Origin: Bradyrhizobiaceae bacterium PARB1
Lineage (GTDB): Bacteria; Pseudomonadota; Alphaproteobacteria; Rhizobiales; Xanthobacteraceae
DNA length: 64,000 nucleotides
Assembly: GCA_002256345.1 (NCBI GenBank)
Contig: NKIY01000004.1
Location: 513,876 to 577,875, forward strand
Reading direction: 5' to 3'
The position numbers and the translations under genes were made by a program. The notes beneath the pieces are model-generated. The model saw only the letters and a list, made by a program, of their open reading frames with translations. It ran no database searches and had not been told where the DNA came from. Positions 9,640 through 18,040 of the stretch are shown piece after piece (the stretch's first letter is position 1; every line of letters starts with the position of its first letter).

Positions 9640-10602
9640 ATGATGAAGACAGGGACAAAGCGGTCGATACGAACCGCAACCGGGGCCAGCGTCATGGGCA
9701 TCATGCTCGATACCGTCGGCAAGTTGATTGCCGGATACCTGCAAAAGGAAGTGCCGGGCTACGAGCCGTTCACGCCCAGCGATCCTGAGCGCCTGCACGA
9801 CGTCATTCGCGAAGGCGACGTGCTGCTGGTCGAGGGCAACAATCGTGTCTCCGGCATCATCAAATATCTCACGCAATCGACCTGGTCGCATGCCGCGCTG
9901 TATGTCGGACCGATCGATGGCGCGGTCGAGCCGAATGGCGAACCGCATGTGCTGATCGAGGCCAATATCGGCGAAGGCGTCACCACGGCGCCGCTGTCGA
10001 AATATTTCGCATTCCATACGCGCCTCTGCAGGCCCGTCGGTCTGTCCTATGAGGATCGCACCACCGTATGCCGCTATGCGATCAACCGCGTCGGTTTCGG
10101 CTACGACACCAAGAACATCGTCGATTTGATGCGCTTCCTGGTCCCGCTGCCGATTCCGCAACGCTGGCGGCGGCGCATGATCGCAATCGGCTCGGGCGAT
10201 CCCACCAAGATCATCTGTTCGGCCTTAATCGCACAGGCATTCGAAGCCGTGCGCTATCCGATCCTGCCGAAGATCACGCGCGCCGGCAGCAGGCAGGCGC
10301 GGCGCGAAATCCTGCATATCCGCCATTCGTCGCTGTATATGCCGCGCGATTTCGACATCTCGCCTTACTTCGAGGTGGTGAAGCCGACCATCGAACTCGG
10401 CTTCGACTACACAGCGCTGCATTGGGCCGACAAACCGAAGCCGCTCCGGGAGGTGGCGGGCACGGTCGATCCATTTCCAGGGCCTGCCGTTGCCGCCGGA
10501 CAAATCATCGTTCCCAGATCGCCCGCAACGTCGCCACACGCGGCCGAAGCCGCTCGGGCGGAAGCGACGATGGATCAGGAAAGAGTGAGGGCAGTGGCGT
10601 AA
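9640..10602 (+). CDS. YiiX/YebB-like NlpC/P60 superfamily cysteine hydrolase
   Basis: 320 residues from the ATG at 9640. The permuted papain-like fold is marked by STWSHAALYVG (His about 84) and by KIICSALIAQAFE (Cys about 193), the order seen in the YaeF/YiiX group, where His precedes Cys. These proteins are linked to amide or ester hydrolysis on lipids or peptidoglycan-related substrates; the target is unknown. No signal peptide is evident. Another ATG at 9694 (MGIMLDTVGK) has a better-placed GGGG and may be the true start. The tail after about residue 275 is Ala/Pro-rich. Confidence 0.8.
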   Translation: MMKTGTKRSIRTATGASVMGIMLDTVGKLIAGYLQKEVPGYEPFTPSDPERLHDVIREGDVLLVEGNNRVSGIIKYLTQSTWSHAALYVGPIDGAVEPNGEPHVLIEANIGEGVTTAPLSKYFAFHTRLCRPVGLSYEDRTTVCRYAINRVGFGYDTKNIVDLMRFLVPLPIPQRWRRRMIAIGSGDPTKIICSALIAQAFEAVRYPILPKITRAGSRQARREILHIRHSSLYMPRDFDISPYFEVVKPTIELGFDYTALHWADKPKPLREVAGTVDPFPGPAVAAGQIIVPRSPATSPHAAEAARAEATMDQERVRAVA

Positions 10603-10608
10603 CCGATC

Positions 10609-11490
10609 CTAAGACTTCACCGCACCCGCCGTGAGGCCGCCGACCATATAACGGCGGAAGGCGTAATAGACCGCAGCCGGCGGCAGCGCGTAAATAAAGC
10701 CGGTGGTCATCAGCAATTCCCATGGCGAGTCATCAGCGGCCAGAAAATTACCGAGCGCGACCGGAAGCGTGATCTCGGTGTCTTTCGACAGCAACAGAAA
10801 TGCGTAGAGATATTCATTCCACGCCAGCAGCAGCGCATAGGTGCCGACCGCGACCAGCGACGGCAGCATCAACGGCAGATAGACCATGCGAAACAGCTGC
10901 AGCGGCGTCGCGCCATCCATGATCGCGGCTTCGTCGAGCTCCAGCGGCAATTTGTCGGACGCTTGTTTCAGCACCCAGATCGCATAGGGTGACGCGATGG
11001 TGACCATCGCCAGAATCAGCGACCAGTGATTGTTGAGCAGCCCGTAATTGCCCATGGTGCGATACATCGGCACCGCGAGGAAAGCCGCCGGAATGAAGTA
11101 GGTGAACAGCGCGAGATTCATCACCGTGCGACCGCCGCGCACACGCAAGCGGGAAATGGCGAAGGCCGCCAATGTGGCGATGATCAGCGTCAGCACGCCG
11201 GCGGCAATGGCAATCACCACCGAATTTCCGAACTGGACCCAGAAATCGCGCAAAAAGTAGTGCTGCTGGTTGAAGACGATGCGGAAATTCTGCAGCGTTG
11301 GATGATCCGGCCATAGCTTGCCGGCAAAAGCGTCCTGCTTCGGCGAGATCGCGAACAGGAACATGTGATAGATCGGGATCAGCGTCCAGATCAGCACGGG
11401 AATGCCGATCAGCAGCAGTTTTGCTTCGTTACCGATCTCGCGCAGCGTCGGCATGCGCATGGTGGAGGCTTTCACCGCCTGGGCCTTCAT
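10609..11490 (-). CDS. Carbohydrate ABC transporter permease (MalG type)
   Basis: 293 residues with six predicted membrane helices. The EAA loop that contacts the ATPase reads LPLELDEAAIMDGATPLQLF, as expected for a CUT1-family MalG/UgpE-like subunit. The start ATG at 11490 lies 4 bases inside the preceding permease gene, implying coupled translation. It is the last gene of a three-gene leftward unit of binding protein, MalF-like permease and MalG-like permease. No ATPase gene follows: the next gene is on the other strand, 6 bp away. Confidence 0.93.
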   Translation of the reverse strand: MKAQAVKASTMRMPTLREIGNEAKLLLIGIPVLIWTLIPIYHMFLFAISPKQDAFAGKLWPDHPTLQNFRIVFNQQHYFLRDFWVQFGNSVVIAIAAGVLTLIIATLAAFAISRLRVRGGRTVMNLALFTYFIPAAFLAVPMYRTMGNYGLLNNHWSLILAMVTIASPYAIWVLKQASDKLPLELDEAAIMDGATPLQLFRMVYLPLMLPSLVAVGTYALLLAWNEYLYAFLLLSKDTEITLPVALGNFLAADDSPWELLMTTGFIYALPPAAVYYAFRRYMVGGLTAGAVKS

Positions 11491-12359
11491 CGCGACAGCC
11501 TCTTCATCATGAAATAGACCAACGGCAGAACCAGCGGCATGGCGCAGACGATCGACGCCATCGCGAGATCGAGCTGATCGAGGCGGAGATAGCGGATGCC
11601 CAATGTGGACAGCACATGGGTGAGATCCGCCGGACCGCCTCCAGTAAGCAGATAGACACTGTTGAAATCGCCGAGCGTCCAGATCATCGAAAGCAGCGTG
11701 CAGGTAAGATACAACGTCTGCATCGATTGCCAGGTGATGAAGCGGAATTTCTGCCACCAGCTGGCGCCGTCCACATCGGCGGCTTCGAACATATCGTTCG
11801 AAATCGCGAGGCGCCCGGTCATCAGGATCAGCGTCCAGAACGGCAGCGACTTCCAGATATGGACAAGGATGGCGAGCGTCAGACCAATGGCGGGATCGTT
11901 GAGCCAGTTCGGTCCGTCCTCGCCGGTGAACTTGAAGATCAGATTGTTGATCACGCCCCATTCCGGATTGAACATGAAGCGCACCGACAGAATGGTCGGG
12001 ATCGACGGCACCGCCCAGGGCAGGATGAACAGCACCGAGAGCCACCGGATCCATGTGCGCGACTGCACGAAAAAGCCGGACAGGAACAGGGCGATCAGCA
12101 TCTTGATGTTGATGCCGATGACCAGAAAGATCAGCGTATTGACGACGGCGCGGGCGAAAACGGGATCGTTATAGAGCGCGACGTAACTGGCCGGATGGCG
12201 CGCGAGCCAGAGGCCGTAGCTGATGGGATAGACGACGAAGGCAAGGAAGACGAGCAGATAGGGCGCAAGCATCACGATGCCCCAGACCTGCGGCGTGGAG
12301 AACCGCGCGGAGAGGGGACGGGAGGCTGTGCCGGGAGTGGAGTAGGTGATCGCCGTCAT
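11487..12359 (-). CDS. Carbohydrate ABC transporter permease (MalF/UgpA type)
   Basis: 290 residues with six membrane helices, starting MTAITYSTPGTASRPL. The ATPase-contact loop reads ISNDMFEAADVDGASWWQKF, a good EAA motif. LLTGGGPADLTHVLSTLGIR near the C-terminus matches CUT1 permeases for sugars or glycerol-phosphate-like substrates. It is separated from the binding-protein gene by 157 bp holding a palindromic repeat, and it overlaps the second permease by 4 bases. The substrate is not evident. Confidence 0.93.
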   Translation of the reverse strand: MTAITYSTPGTASRPLSARFSTPQVWGIVMLAPYLLVFLAFVVYPISYGLWLARHPASYVALYNDPVFARAVVNTLIFLVIGINIKMLIALFLSGFFVQSRTWIRWLSVLFILPWAVPSIPTILSVRFMFNPEWGVINNLIFKFTGEDGPNWLNDPAIGLTLAILVHIWKSLPFWTLILMTGRLAISNDMFEAADVDGASWWQKFRFITWQSMQTLYLTCTLLSMIWTLGDFNSVYLLTGGGPADLTHVLSTLGIRYLRLDQLDLAMASIVCAMPLVLPLVYFMMKRLSR

Positions 12360-12369
12360 TGGATTTGCC

Positions 12370-12514
12370 TGTCATTCCGGGGCGGGACCGACGCCGAAGG
12401 CGACGGACCGAGCCCGGAATCTCGAAGTGATGGAACTCCGATACGAGCTCCGGCAGGTGATAAAGCCGCATCAGCTTCCGGGTTCGCGCGGCTTTGCCGC
12501 GCGCCCCGAATGAT
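12370..12514. repeat. Intergenic palindromic repeat, family A, copy 1
   Basis: A 145 bp imperfect inverted repeat with ends TGTCATTCCGGGGCG and CGCCCCGAATGA. It contains CCCGGAATCTCGAAGTG, which occurs as an exact reverse complement in the copy at 20013-20115. It sits inside the ABC transporter unit, between the binding protein and the first permease, where it could lower downstream expression or stabilise the upstream mRNA. Confidence 0.8.
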
Positions 12515-12516
12515 AA

Positions 12517-13920
12517 TCAGCCCGCAACTTCCTTGATGCGCGCGATCAGCTCATCCACGGCCTTCTCCACCGGCACCTTCTCGCTGACGACTCGGTTCAT
12601 CGCCTTCGCCCACACATTCTCGTTGTTGAGAATGGTGAACTTGTAGTTCTTGGTGAAATCGAACGGCGTGGTACCGCCCATGAACTGGGTGTAGACCGCC
12701 TTGCGGTGCTTGTCGGCTTGCCAGAACGGCGAAGCCTGGCCCGCTTTGGTGACCGGGAACCAGCGGCCGAGCGCACCCTCGACATAAGGCTGAAGGTTCT
12801 CCTCCTCGAGCAGGAACTTGACGAATTCCCGCGCACCCGGCTTGTTCTTCGACTGCGTGAAGATCATGCCGGTCTTGACGTCCGAACGATACTTGATCGG
12901 CGTGCCGTCCGGCTTGTTGGGGAACGAGGCGGTGACGATGGTTTCCTCATAGGCCTTCTTGCCCGCAGCGCGCTGCTCCGGCGTCAGCGTCTGGTTCTGC
13001 GAATCCTCGAACCACTTCGCGGCGATCGAGATCGTGAAGTTATGGGTCATGATGATGCTGCGATTGTGGAAGGCGACGTTGTTGTCGGGATCCTTCCATG
13101 TCGTCGAGGACGGTGGTGTGCAGCCTTTGATATAAGTATCGGTATAGTCGCGTAGCGCGCCGACCAGGCCTTCCTTCACCTTCGGATCGTCGACCGTCAG
13201 TTTGCCGTCGTCATCGACCAGCTTGACATTATAGGCATCGATGAAGGTGTAGAACGACTGCAGCGAATCCGTGGACTCCACGCCCATCGGCTGGCCGACG
13301 CCATAGACACGGCTGCCCGTGGCCTTGCGGTAAGCGGGCTGCACCTTGTCGCACCAGAACGACCAATAGCCCTTCCAGTCCTTCGGAATGTCGTCGAGCT
13401 TGAAGCCAGCCTGCTGAAGCATGTCGCTCCAGATCTCCACATGCATGGACTGCTGCTTCAGCGGGAAACCGTAATAGCCCTTCTTCTTGGTCTGGCCGTT
13501 CATCAGGAACGCCGTCTCGACCGTATTCGGCGCGAATTTGTCCATCATCGGCTTGAGGATGTCGGTGATGTCCTCCAGCTTGCCCTCATAGGCCCATTTT
13601 CCGGAGGCCTGCACATCATAGGTGTCGGCATAGGCGACATCGGGCGGCGTGCCGGAATCCAGCGCGGCCACCGTCTTCGGGATCATGTCCTGAATGGCAT
13701 ATTGCGACAGCTCAACCTTGATCTTGGTCTTGTCTTCAAACTTCTTGATCGCCGCCAGCAACGATTCATCTTCGGATTTGTAGAAGCCCTTGCTGAACCA
13801 GACAGTGATGCTCTGCTGCGCGAAGGCAGGTGCCGCGCTGAGAAACAGGCCGGAAGCGGCAGTGGCAGTGGCAAAAACAAGCGCACGGGTACTTTTTTTG
13901 ACCAAGATGCTGGTGATCAA
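12517..13920 (-). CDS. Extracellular solute-binding protein, family 1
   Basis: 467 residues from a TTG at 13920, chosen because GGGAGGA lies 7-8 nt upstream and the Sec signal peptide then begins MITSILVKKSTRALVF and is cleaved after APAFA. The mature part opens QQSITVWFSKGFYKSED, typical of the MalE/UgpB-type periplasmic receptors. It captures a sugar-like substrate for the two permeases encoded next. Its level is likely set apart from the permeases by the repeat after its stop. The ligand cannot be read from sequence. Confidence 0.92.
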   Translation of the reverse strand: MITSILVKKSTRALVFATATAASGLFLSAAPAFAQQSITVWFSKGFYKSEDESLLAAIKKFEDKTKIKVELSQYAIQDMIPKTVAALDSGTPPDVAYADTYDVQASGKWAYEGKLEDITDILKPMMDKFAPNTVETAFLMNGQTKKKGYYGFPLKQQSMHVEIWSDMLQQAGFKLDDIPKDWKGYWSFWCDKVQPAYRKATGSRVYGVGQPMGVESTDSLQSFYTFIDAYNVKLVDDDGKLTVDDPKVKEGLVGALRDYTDTYIKGCTPPSSTTWKDPDNNVAFHNRSIIMTHNFTISIAAKWFEDSQNQTLTPEQRAAGKKAYEETIVTASFPNKPDGTPIKYRSDVKTGMIFTQSKNKPGAREFVKFLLEEENLQPYVEGALGRWFPVTKAGQASPFWQADKHRKAVYTQFMGGTTPFDFTKNYKFTILNNENVWAKAMNRVVSEKVPVEKAVDELIARIKEVAG

Positions 13921-14060
13921 GACGTCGTCCTCCCTGATGATTGTTTTTGGTGAGACTACCCCTTTTGATTTATCCGTCCAGTGAAGAAGTCGATGCTGCG
14001 CTGCACTTGTCTGACAACTTCGCAACGGTTACCTCTTCGTGATTGCAAGGAGAAACATGC

Positions 14061-14810
14061 ATGCTTGCTGCCGCTGCCAAGGCGCTCTCGCAAATTCTGT
14101 CGCCCCCGATGCGTAGCATCCTGTGGAAGTCGATTGGCCTCGCGCTGGTGATGATCACCGTGCTGGCGATCGGCATGCAGCGTTTTTTGAACTGGGCGGC
14201 AACGGCCGGCGGCGTGTGGGCCGAAGGCATGGTTGGCAGCGACTATCACAGCATGGTCACAGTGCTGACATGGATCCTATCGATCGCAGCAGGACTCAGC
14301 GTCGTTGCTGGCGCGATCTTTCTAATGCCGGCTATCACCTCACTGGTAGCGAGCTTCTTCGTCGATGATGTCGCCGATATCGTCGAGCGCGAACATTATC
14401 CGGCTGAACGCCCCGGCACCGCCTTGCCGCTCGGGTTTGCGGTCTGGGAGGGCGGCAAGACGGCGCTGCTGACGATTGCCGTCTATCTGATCGCGCTGCC
14501 TTTCGTATTCTTCGCCGGCATCGGCTTCATCGTGTTCTTCATCGCCACCGCATGGCTGCTCGGACGGGAATATTTCGAACTCGCGGCCATGCGCTTCCGC
14601 TCACCCGCCGATGCCAAGGAGATGCGTCGGCAGAATGCAACGACGGTGTTCACCGCGGGGCTGTTCATCGCTGCCTTCGTGTCGATCCCGATCGTAAATC
14701 TCGCGACCCCGCTCTTCGGCATGGCGTTCATGGTCCACATGCACAAGAAACTCAGCGGACCGCGGCCCGAGCTGATCGAGCCGGCAAGGGTGAAAACGCC
14801 GGTAGCTTGA
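14061..14810 (+). CDS. EI24/CysZ-like integral membrane protein
   Basis: 249 residues starting MLAAAAKALSQILSPPMRS, with AAGGAG 8 nt before the ATG at 14061. There are about four to six hydrophobic segments, and the central part contains AFFE-like membrane text (GREYFELAAMRFRSPADAKEMRR) typical of EI24-domain proteins. In enterobacteria the related CysZ takes part in sulfate uptake; alphaproteobacterial relatives are often named sulfate transporter family without proof. It is divergent from the binding-protein gene and convergent with nth across a short palindrome. Confidence 0.75.
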   Translation: MLAAAAKALSQILSPPMRSILWKSIGLALVMITVLAIGMQRFLNWAATAGGVWAEGMVGSDYHSMVTVLTWILSIAAGLSVVAGAIFLMPAITSLVASFFVDDVADIVEREHYPAERPGTALPLGFAVWEGGKTALLTIAVYLIALPFVFFAGIGFIVFFIATAWLLGREYFELAAMRFRSPADAKEMRRQNATTVFTAGLFIAAFVSIPIVNLATPLFGMAFMVHMHKKLSGPRPELIEPARVKTPVA

Positions 14811-14826
14811 GGCTCAAGCCTGTCCA

Positions 14827-14885
14827 CGTCATTGCGAGGAGCCCAAAGCAACGAAGCAATCGTCGCTACGCTTCCCGCAATGACG
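14827..14885. repeat. Intergenic palindromic repeat, family F
   Basis: A 59 bp element with exact 10 bp inverted ends, CGTCATTGCG and CGCAATGACG. It fills the gap between the convergent EI24-like gene and nth and could act as a bidirectional transcript end. Confidence 0.75.
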
Positions 14886-14893
14886 GCAGAGAG

Positions 14894-15721
14894 CTACGCA
14901 ACGGTTTTTTCCGGCCACCTGCACAGATCATTGATCAAACACACCTCGCAACGCGGTTTTCGCGCGAGGCATGTATAACGCCCATGCAGGATCAGCCAGT
15001 GATGAGCGTGCAGCATGAATTCGGCTGGGATCACGCGTTCAAGTTCAAGTTCAACATCGAGCACGGTCTTGCCGGGCGCGAGACCCGTGCGGTTGCCGAC
15101 GCGGAACACATGGGTGTCCACCGCCATCGTGTGTTCACCGAAAGCCATGTTGAGCACGACATTGGCTGTCTTGCGGCCGGCACCGGGCAACGACTCGAGT
15201 TCGGCGCGCGTGCGCGGTACGACGCCACCGAAATCGCGGATCAGCTTTTCCGACAGCGCAATGACGTTCTTGGCCTTGGTGCGATAAAGACCGATGGTCT
15301 TGATGTAGTCACGAACCGTCTCCTCGCCGAGATCGATCATCTTCTGCGGCGTATCGGCGATGGGGAACAGTGCGCGCGTCGCCTTGTTGACGCCGGCATC
15401 CGTCGCCTGCGCGGACAGCACCACGGCGACCAGCAGCGTGTAGGGATTGAGATGTTCGAGCTCGCCCTTGGGCTCGGGATTGGCCTTGCGGAAGCGTGAG
15501 AAGGCTTCATGCACCTCGGCCTTCGTCCAGGGCTTCGGTTGACCCGGCTTGAGCTTGGCCGTCTTCGGCTTGATCGCCTTTCCGACGACCTTGGTTTTGG
15601 CGTTGGTTTTGACCTTGGCCGGCGCCTTTTGCGCCGTGGCGGCTTTTGCAACGGAGGTCTTCGCGCGGGCGGCTGGCTGGCGGGTGCTTTTCTGCATCAG
15701 CGGGATATACTGAGCGGCCAT
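14894..15721 (-). CDS. nth: Endonuclease III with basic N-terminal extension
   Basis: A bifunctional DNA glycosylase/AP lyase that removes oxidised pyrimidines. The helix-hairpin-helix reads LESLPGAGRKTANVVLN with the catalytic Lys, the catalytic Asp lies in AVDTHVFRV, and the four [4Fe-4S] cysteines are spaced C-x6-C-x2-C-x5-C at the C-terminus. At 275 residues it is about 60 longer than the E. coli enzyme; the extra N-terminus is Lys/Ala/Pro-rich, like a histone H1 tail. Starts at 15733, 15721 and 15697 are possible; 15721 is a compromise. Confidence 0.95.
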   Translation of the reverse strand: MAAQYIPLMQKSTRQPAARAKTSVAKAATAQKAPAKVKTNAKTKVVGKAIKPKTAKLKPGQPKPWTKAEVHEAFSRFRKANPEPKGELEHLNPYTLLVAVVLSAQATDAGVNKATRALFPIADTPQKMIDLGEETVRDYIKTIGLYRTKAKNVIALSEKLIRDFGGVVPRTRAELESLPGAGRKTANVVLNMAFGEHTMAVDTHVFRVGNRTGLAPGKTVLDVELELERVIPAEFMLHAHHWLILHGRYTCLARKPRCEVCLINDLCRWPEKTVA

Positions 15722-16238
15722 GACACAGGGCAACGACTTTCACGGCACTGACGAGCCCAGGCTCTTCACGGCGCTGCTGCGTCCGCACCGCGCGCTGAGC
15801 CGCAAGGGCTTTCTCGTGCTGATGGCCTGCCTCAGCGTGATCTCGTTCGGCGCCGGGATGGCGTTTCTGTGGATGGGCGCCTGGCCGGTGTTCGGCTTCT
15901 TTGGCCTCGACGTGCTGGCTATCTATGCCGCGTTCAGGATTTACGACCGCCGCGCCCGGGCCATCGAAGAGATCACAGTGACGCCTTCAGAAATCCGCGT
16001 GCGGCGGGTGAGCCCGCGCGGCGATGTTGTTGAGTGGGCATTCAATCCGCTCTGGGTCCAGATCGACCGGGTCGAACACGCCGAATTCGGCATCGAACAG
16101 CTGTTTCTGGTCTCGCGGGGGCGCCGGGTATCGATCGCACGCTTTCTTGGAGCCGATGAAAAGGCGAGCTTTCTCAATGCCTTGCTGGAAGCTCTGCAGG
16201 CTGCCAAGCGCGGCCCGAACTATAATCCGGTGGCGTGA
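15720..16238 (+). CDS. DUF2244 membrane protein
   Basis: 172 residues. Two adjacent hydrophobic segments (about 38-80: FLVLMACLSVISFGAGMAF and the stretch after it) are followed by a soluble domain with IEEITVTPSEIRVRRVSPRG and RRVSIARFLGADEK, the pattern of the DUF2244 family. Its role is unknown; relatives are small inner-membrane proteins of Alphaproteobacteria. The ATG shares the palindrome CATG with the proposed nth start, so the two genes begin back to back and any promoter for one lies in the other. Confidence 0.82.
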   Translation: MTQGNDFHGTDEPRLFTALLRPHRALSRKGFLVLMACLSVISFGAGMAFLWMGAWPVFGFFGLDVLAIYAAFRIYDRRARAIEEITVTPSEIRVRRVSPRGDVVEWAFNPLWVQIDRVEHAEFGIEQLFLVSRGRRVSIARFLGADEKASFLNALLEALQAAKRGPNYNPVA

Positions 16239-16292
16239 TGGTTGATCCGGAATCGGGTGGTTTGCGGGAGCTGCCGGACCTAGACCGGCACC

Positions 16293-17204
16293 ATGATGAA
16301 CCTTGCACGAGATATCGCGATGAATGACCATCGCCCCATCAAGCCGGGCCTGCGGGATGCGGCCCTGCGCGATTACGACAGCGTTCGCCGCGCCATCGGT
16401 TTCATGCATGGGCAATGGAAAGACCAGCCCAGCATCGACGACGTTGCCGATGCGGCCAGCGTGACACCGGACGAATTGCACCATCTGTTCCGCCGCTGGG
16501 CCGGGCTGACGCCAAAGGCCTTCATGCAGGCGCTGACGCTGGACCACGCCAAAATGTTGTTGCGCGATTCGGCCAGCATTCTCGACGCGGCACTCGATTC
16601 CGGGCTCTCGGGTCCTGGCCGGCTGCACGATCTGTTCGTGACCCACGAAGCGATGTCGCCCGGCGAATGGAAGACCGGCGGTGCCGGGATGGAGCTGCGC
16701 TACGGCTTCCATCCCTCGCCGTTCGGTACGGCGATCGTGATCGCCAGCGAGCGCGGCCTCGCGGGCCTCGCTTTCGCCGATCCCGGCGAAGAGAAAGCAG
16801 GCTTCGCCGACATGGCACGCCGCTGGCCTGCCGCGACGATGATCGAGGATTTCGAGGCGACCGCGCCTTTGGCCCGGCGCATCTTCGATACCAGACTGTG
16901 GCGGCCGGATCAGCCGCTGCGGGTGGTGCTGATCGGCACCGATTTCGAGGTCCGTGTCTGGGAGACGCTGCTGAAGATCCCGATGGGCCGCGCGGTGAGT
17001 TATTCGGACATCGCCTGCAAGATCGAGAAACCGAAGGCTTCCCGCGCTGTCGGCGGCGCGGTGGGGCGCAATCCGATCTCCTTCGTGGTGCCTTGCCACC
17101 GCGCCATAGGCAAATCCGGCGCGCTGACGGGCTATCACTGGGGCATCACGCGCAAGCAGGCGATGATCGGCTGGGAGGCCGGGCAGGTGGGCTCGAACAG
17201 CTAG
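16293..17204 (+). CDS. AraC-type HTH fused to methylated-DNA--protein-cysteine methyltransferase
   Basis: 303 residues. Residues about 28-125 form an AraC-like helix-turn-helix (SIDDVADAASVTPDELHHLFRRW). The C-terminal half is an MGMT domain with the acceptor-cysteine motif VVPCHRAIGK (Cys about 268), which takes methyl groups from O6-methylguanine in a suicide reaction. It lacks the N-terminal zinc domain that senses phosphotriesters in E. coli Ada, so Ada-type autoactivation would need another trigger. A repeat separates it from convergent grpE. Confidence 0.92.
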   Translation: MMNLARDIAMNDHRPIKPGLRDAALRDYDSVRRAIGFMHGQWKDQPSIDDVADAASVTPDELHHLFRRWAGLTPKAFMQALTLDHAKMLLRDSASILDAALDSGLSGPGRLHDLFVTHEAMSPGEWKTGGAGMELRYGFHPSPFGTAIVIASERGLAGLAFADPGEEKAGFADMARRWPAATMIEDFEATAPLARRIFDTRLWRPDQPLRVVLIGTDFEVRVWETLLKIPMGRAVSYSDIACKIEKPKASRAVGGAVGRNPISFVVPCHRAIGKSGALTGYHWGITRKQAMIGWEAGQVGSNS

Positions 17205-17220
17205 GCGTTCGGACTCTCAT

Positions 17221-17326
17221 TGTCGTCACCCGACTTGATCGGGTGACCGATTACACACTGCACCGAGTGAGTTTACTGGATCGCCCGGTCCTGGCGCGCA
17301 ATTGCGCGCACGGCCGGCCGACGACA
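17221..17326. repeat. Intergenic palindromic repeat, family B, copy 1
   Basis: A 106 bp element with ends TGTCGTC and GACGACA, containing the family core TTACTGGATCGCCCGGTC. It lies between the convergent MGMT and grpE genes. Copies 2 and 3 are at 39440-39539 and 43540-43642. Confidence 0.8.
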
Positions 17327-17333
17327 GGTGGTG

Positions 17334-17933
17334 CTATTCCGAGGCTGCCGGCGTGGCCTTGGCGCCGCCCTTCGACACGCCGACCAGTGCGGGGCGCAGC
17401 ACGCGTTCGCCGATGGTGTAGCCGGCCTGCACAACCTGCACCACAGTGCCCACCGGTACCGACGCGTCGGGTACTTCGTACATCGCCTGATGGAAATTCG
17501 GATCGAACTTCTCTCCGGTCGGATCGATCTTTTTCACGCCGTGCTTTTCCAGCGCGTTGAGCAGCGAGCGTTCGGTAAGTTCGACGCCTTCGAGCAACGC
17601 CTTCAGGCCGGGATCGGCCGCTGCCTTGGCATCGGCCGGCACCGCATCGATGGCGCGCTGCAGATTGTCGGCGATATCGACGATGTCGCCGGCGAATTTC
17701 GACACGCCATAGGTGCGTGCGTCGGCAACTTCCTTCTGGGTGCGCTTGCGGAGGTTTTCCATCTCGGCCAGCGTCCGCAGCATGCGATCACGCGATTCCG
17801 CGGCTTCCTTGGTCAGCGCCTCGACCGAATTCGGTTCCGGATCGTCCGGCATGACATAGGGCTTCGAGACCACCGGCTCGGCGGCCTCAGCCGTCTTGTC
17901 GTAGTTGTCGTTCTGCCCGTTGGACTCAGTCAT
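17334..17933 (-). CDS. grpE: Nucleotide exchange factor GrpE
   Basis: 199 residues from the ATG at 17933, preceded by GAAGG. It releases ADP from DnaK and so drives the chaperone cycle. An acidic N-terminus is followed by the long coiled coil ([20 protein letters not shown]) and a C-terminal beta domain with [14 protein letters not shown] and [27 protein letters not shown], the conserved GrpE signature. It follows hrcA, the usual heat-shock pairing, but a terminator between them suggests partly separate transcription. dnaK and dnaJ are not in the window. Confidence 0.97.
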   Translation of the reverse strand: MTESNGQNDNYDKTAEAAEPVVSKPYVMPDDPEPNSVEALTKEAAESRDRMLRTLAEMENLRKRTQKEVADARTYGVSKFAGDIVDIADNLQRAIDAVPADAKAAADPGLKALLEGVELTERSLLNALEKHGVKKIDPTGEKFDPNFHQAMYEVPDASVPVGTVVQVVQAGYTIGERVLRPALVGVSKGGAKATPAASE

Positions 17934-18002
17934 CACACTGCCTTCTCGAAACACGCCAAATTGGTGGGGTTGCTGACCCCGGATATGTTGGTTTACAGCC
18001 GA

Positions 18003-18040
18003 AAAATCAAGCTGATCCGGCCGTTTTGAGGCCGATCAGC
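18003..18040 (-). terminator. Intrinsic terminator at the hrcA stop
   Basis: Read leftward, GCTGATCGGCC pairs with GGCCGGATCAGC (one bulge) around TCAAAAC and is followed by TTGATTTTTC. The stem includes the hrcA stop codon, so it would end most hrcA transcripts before grpE. Confidence 0.7.
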
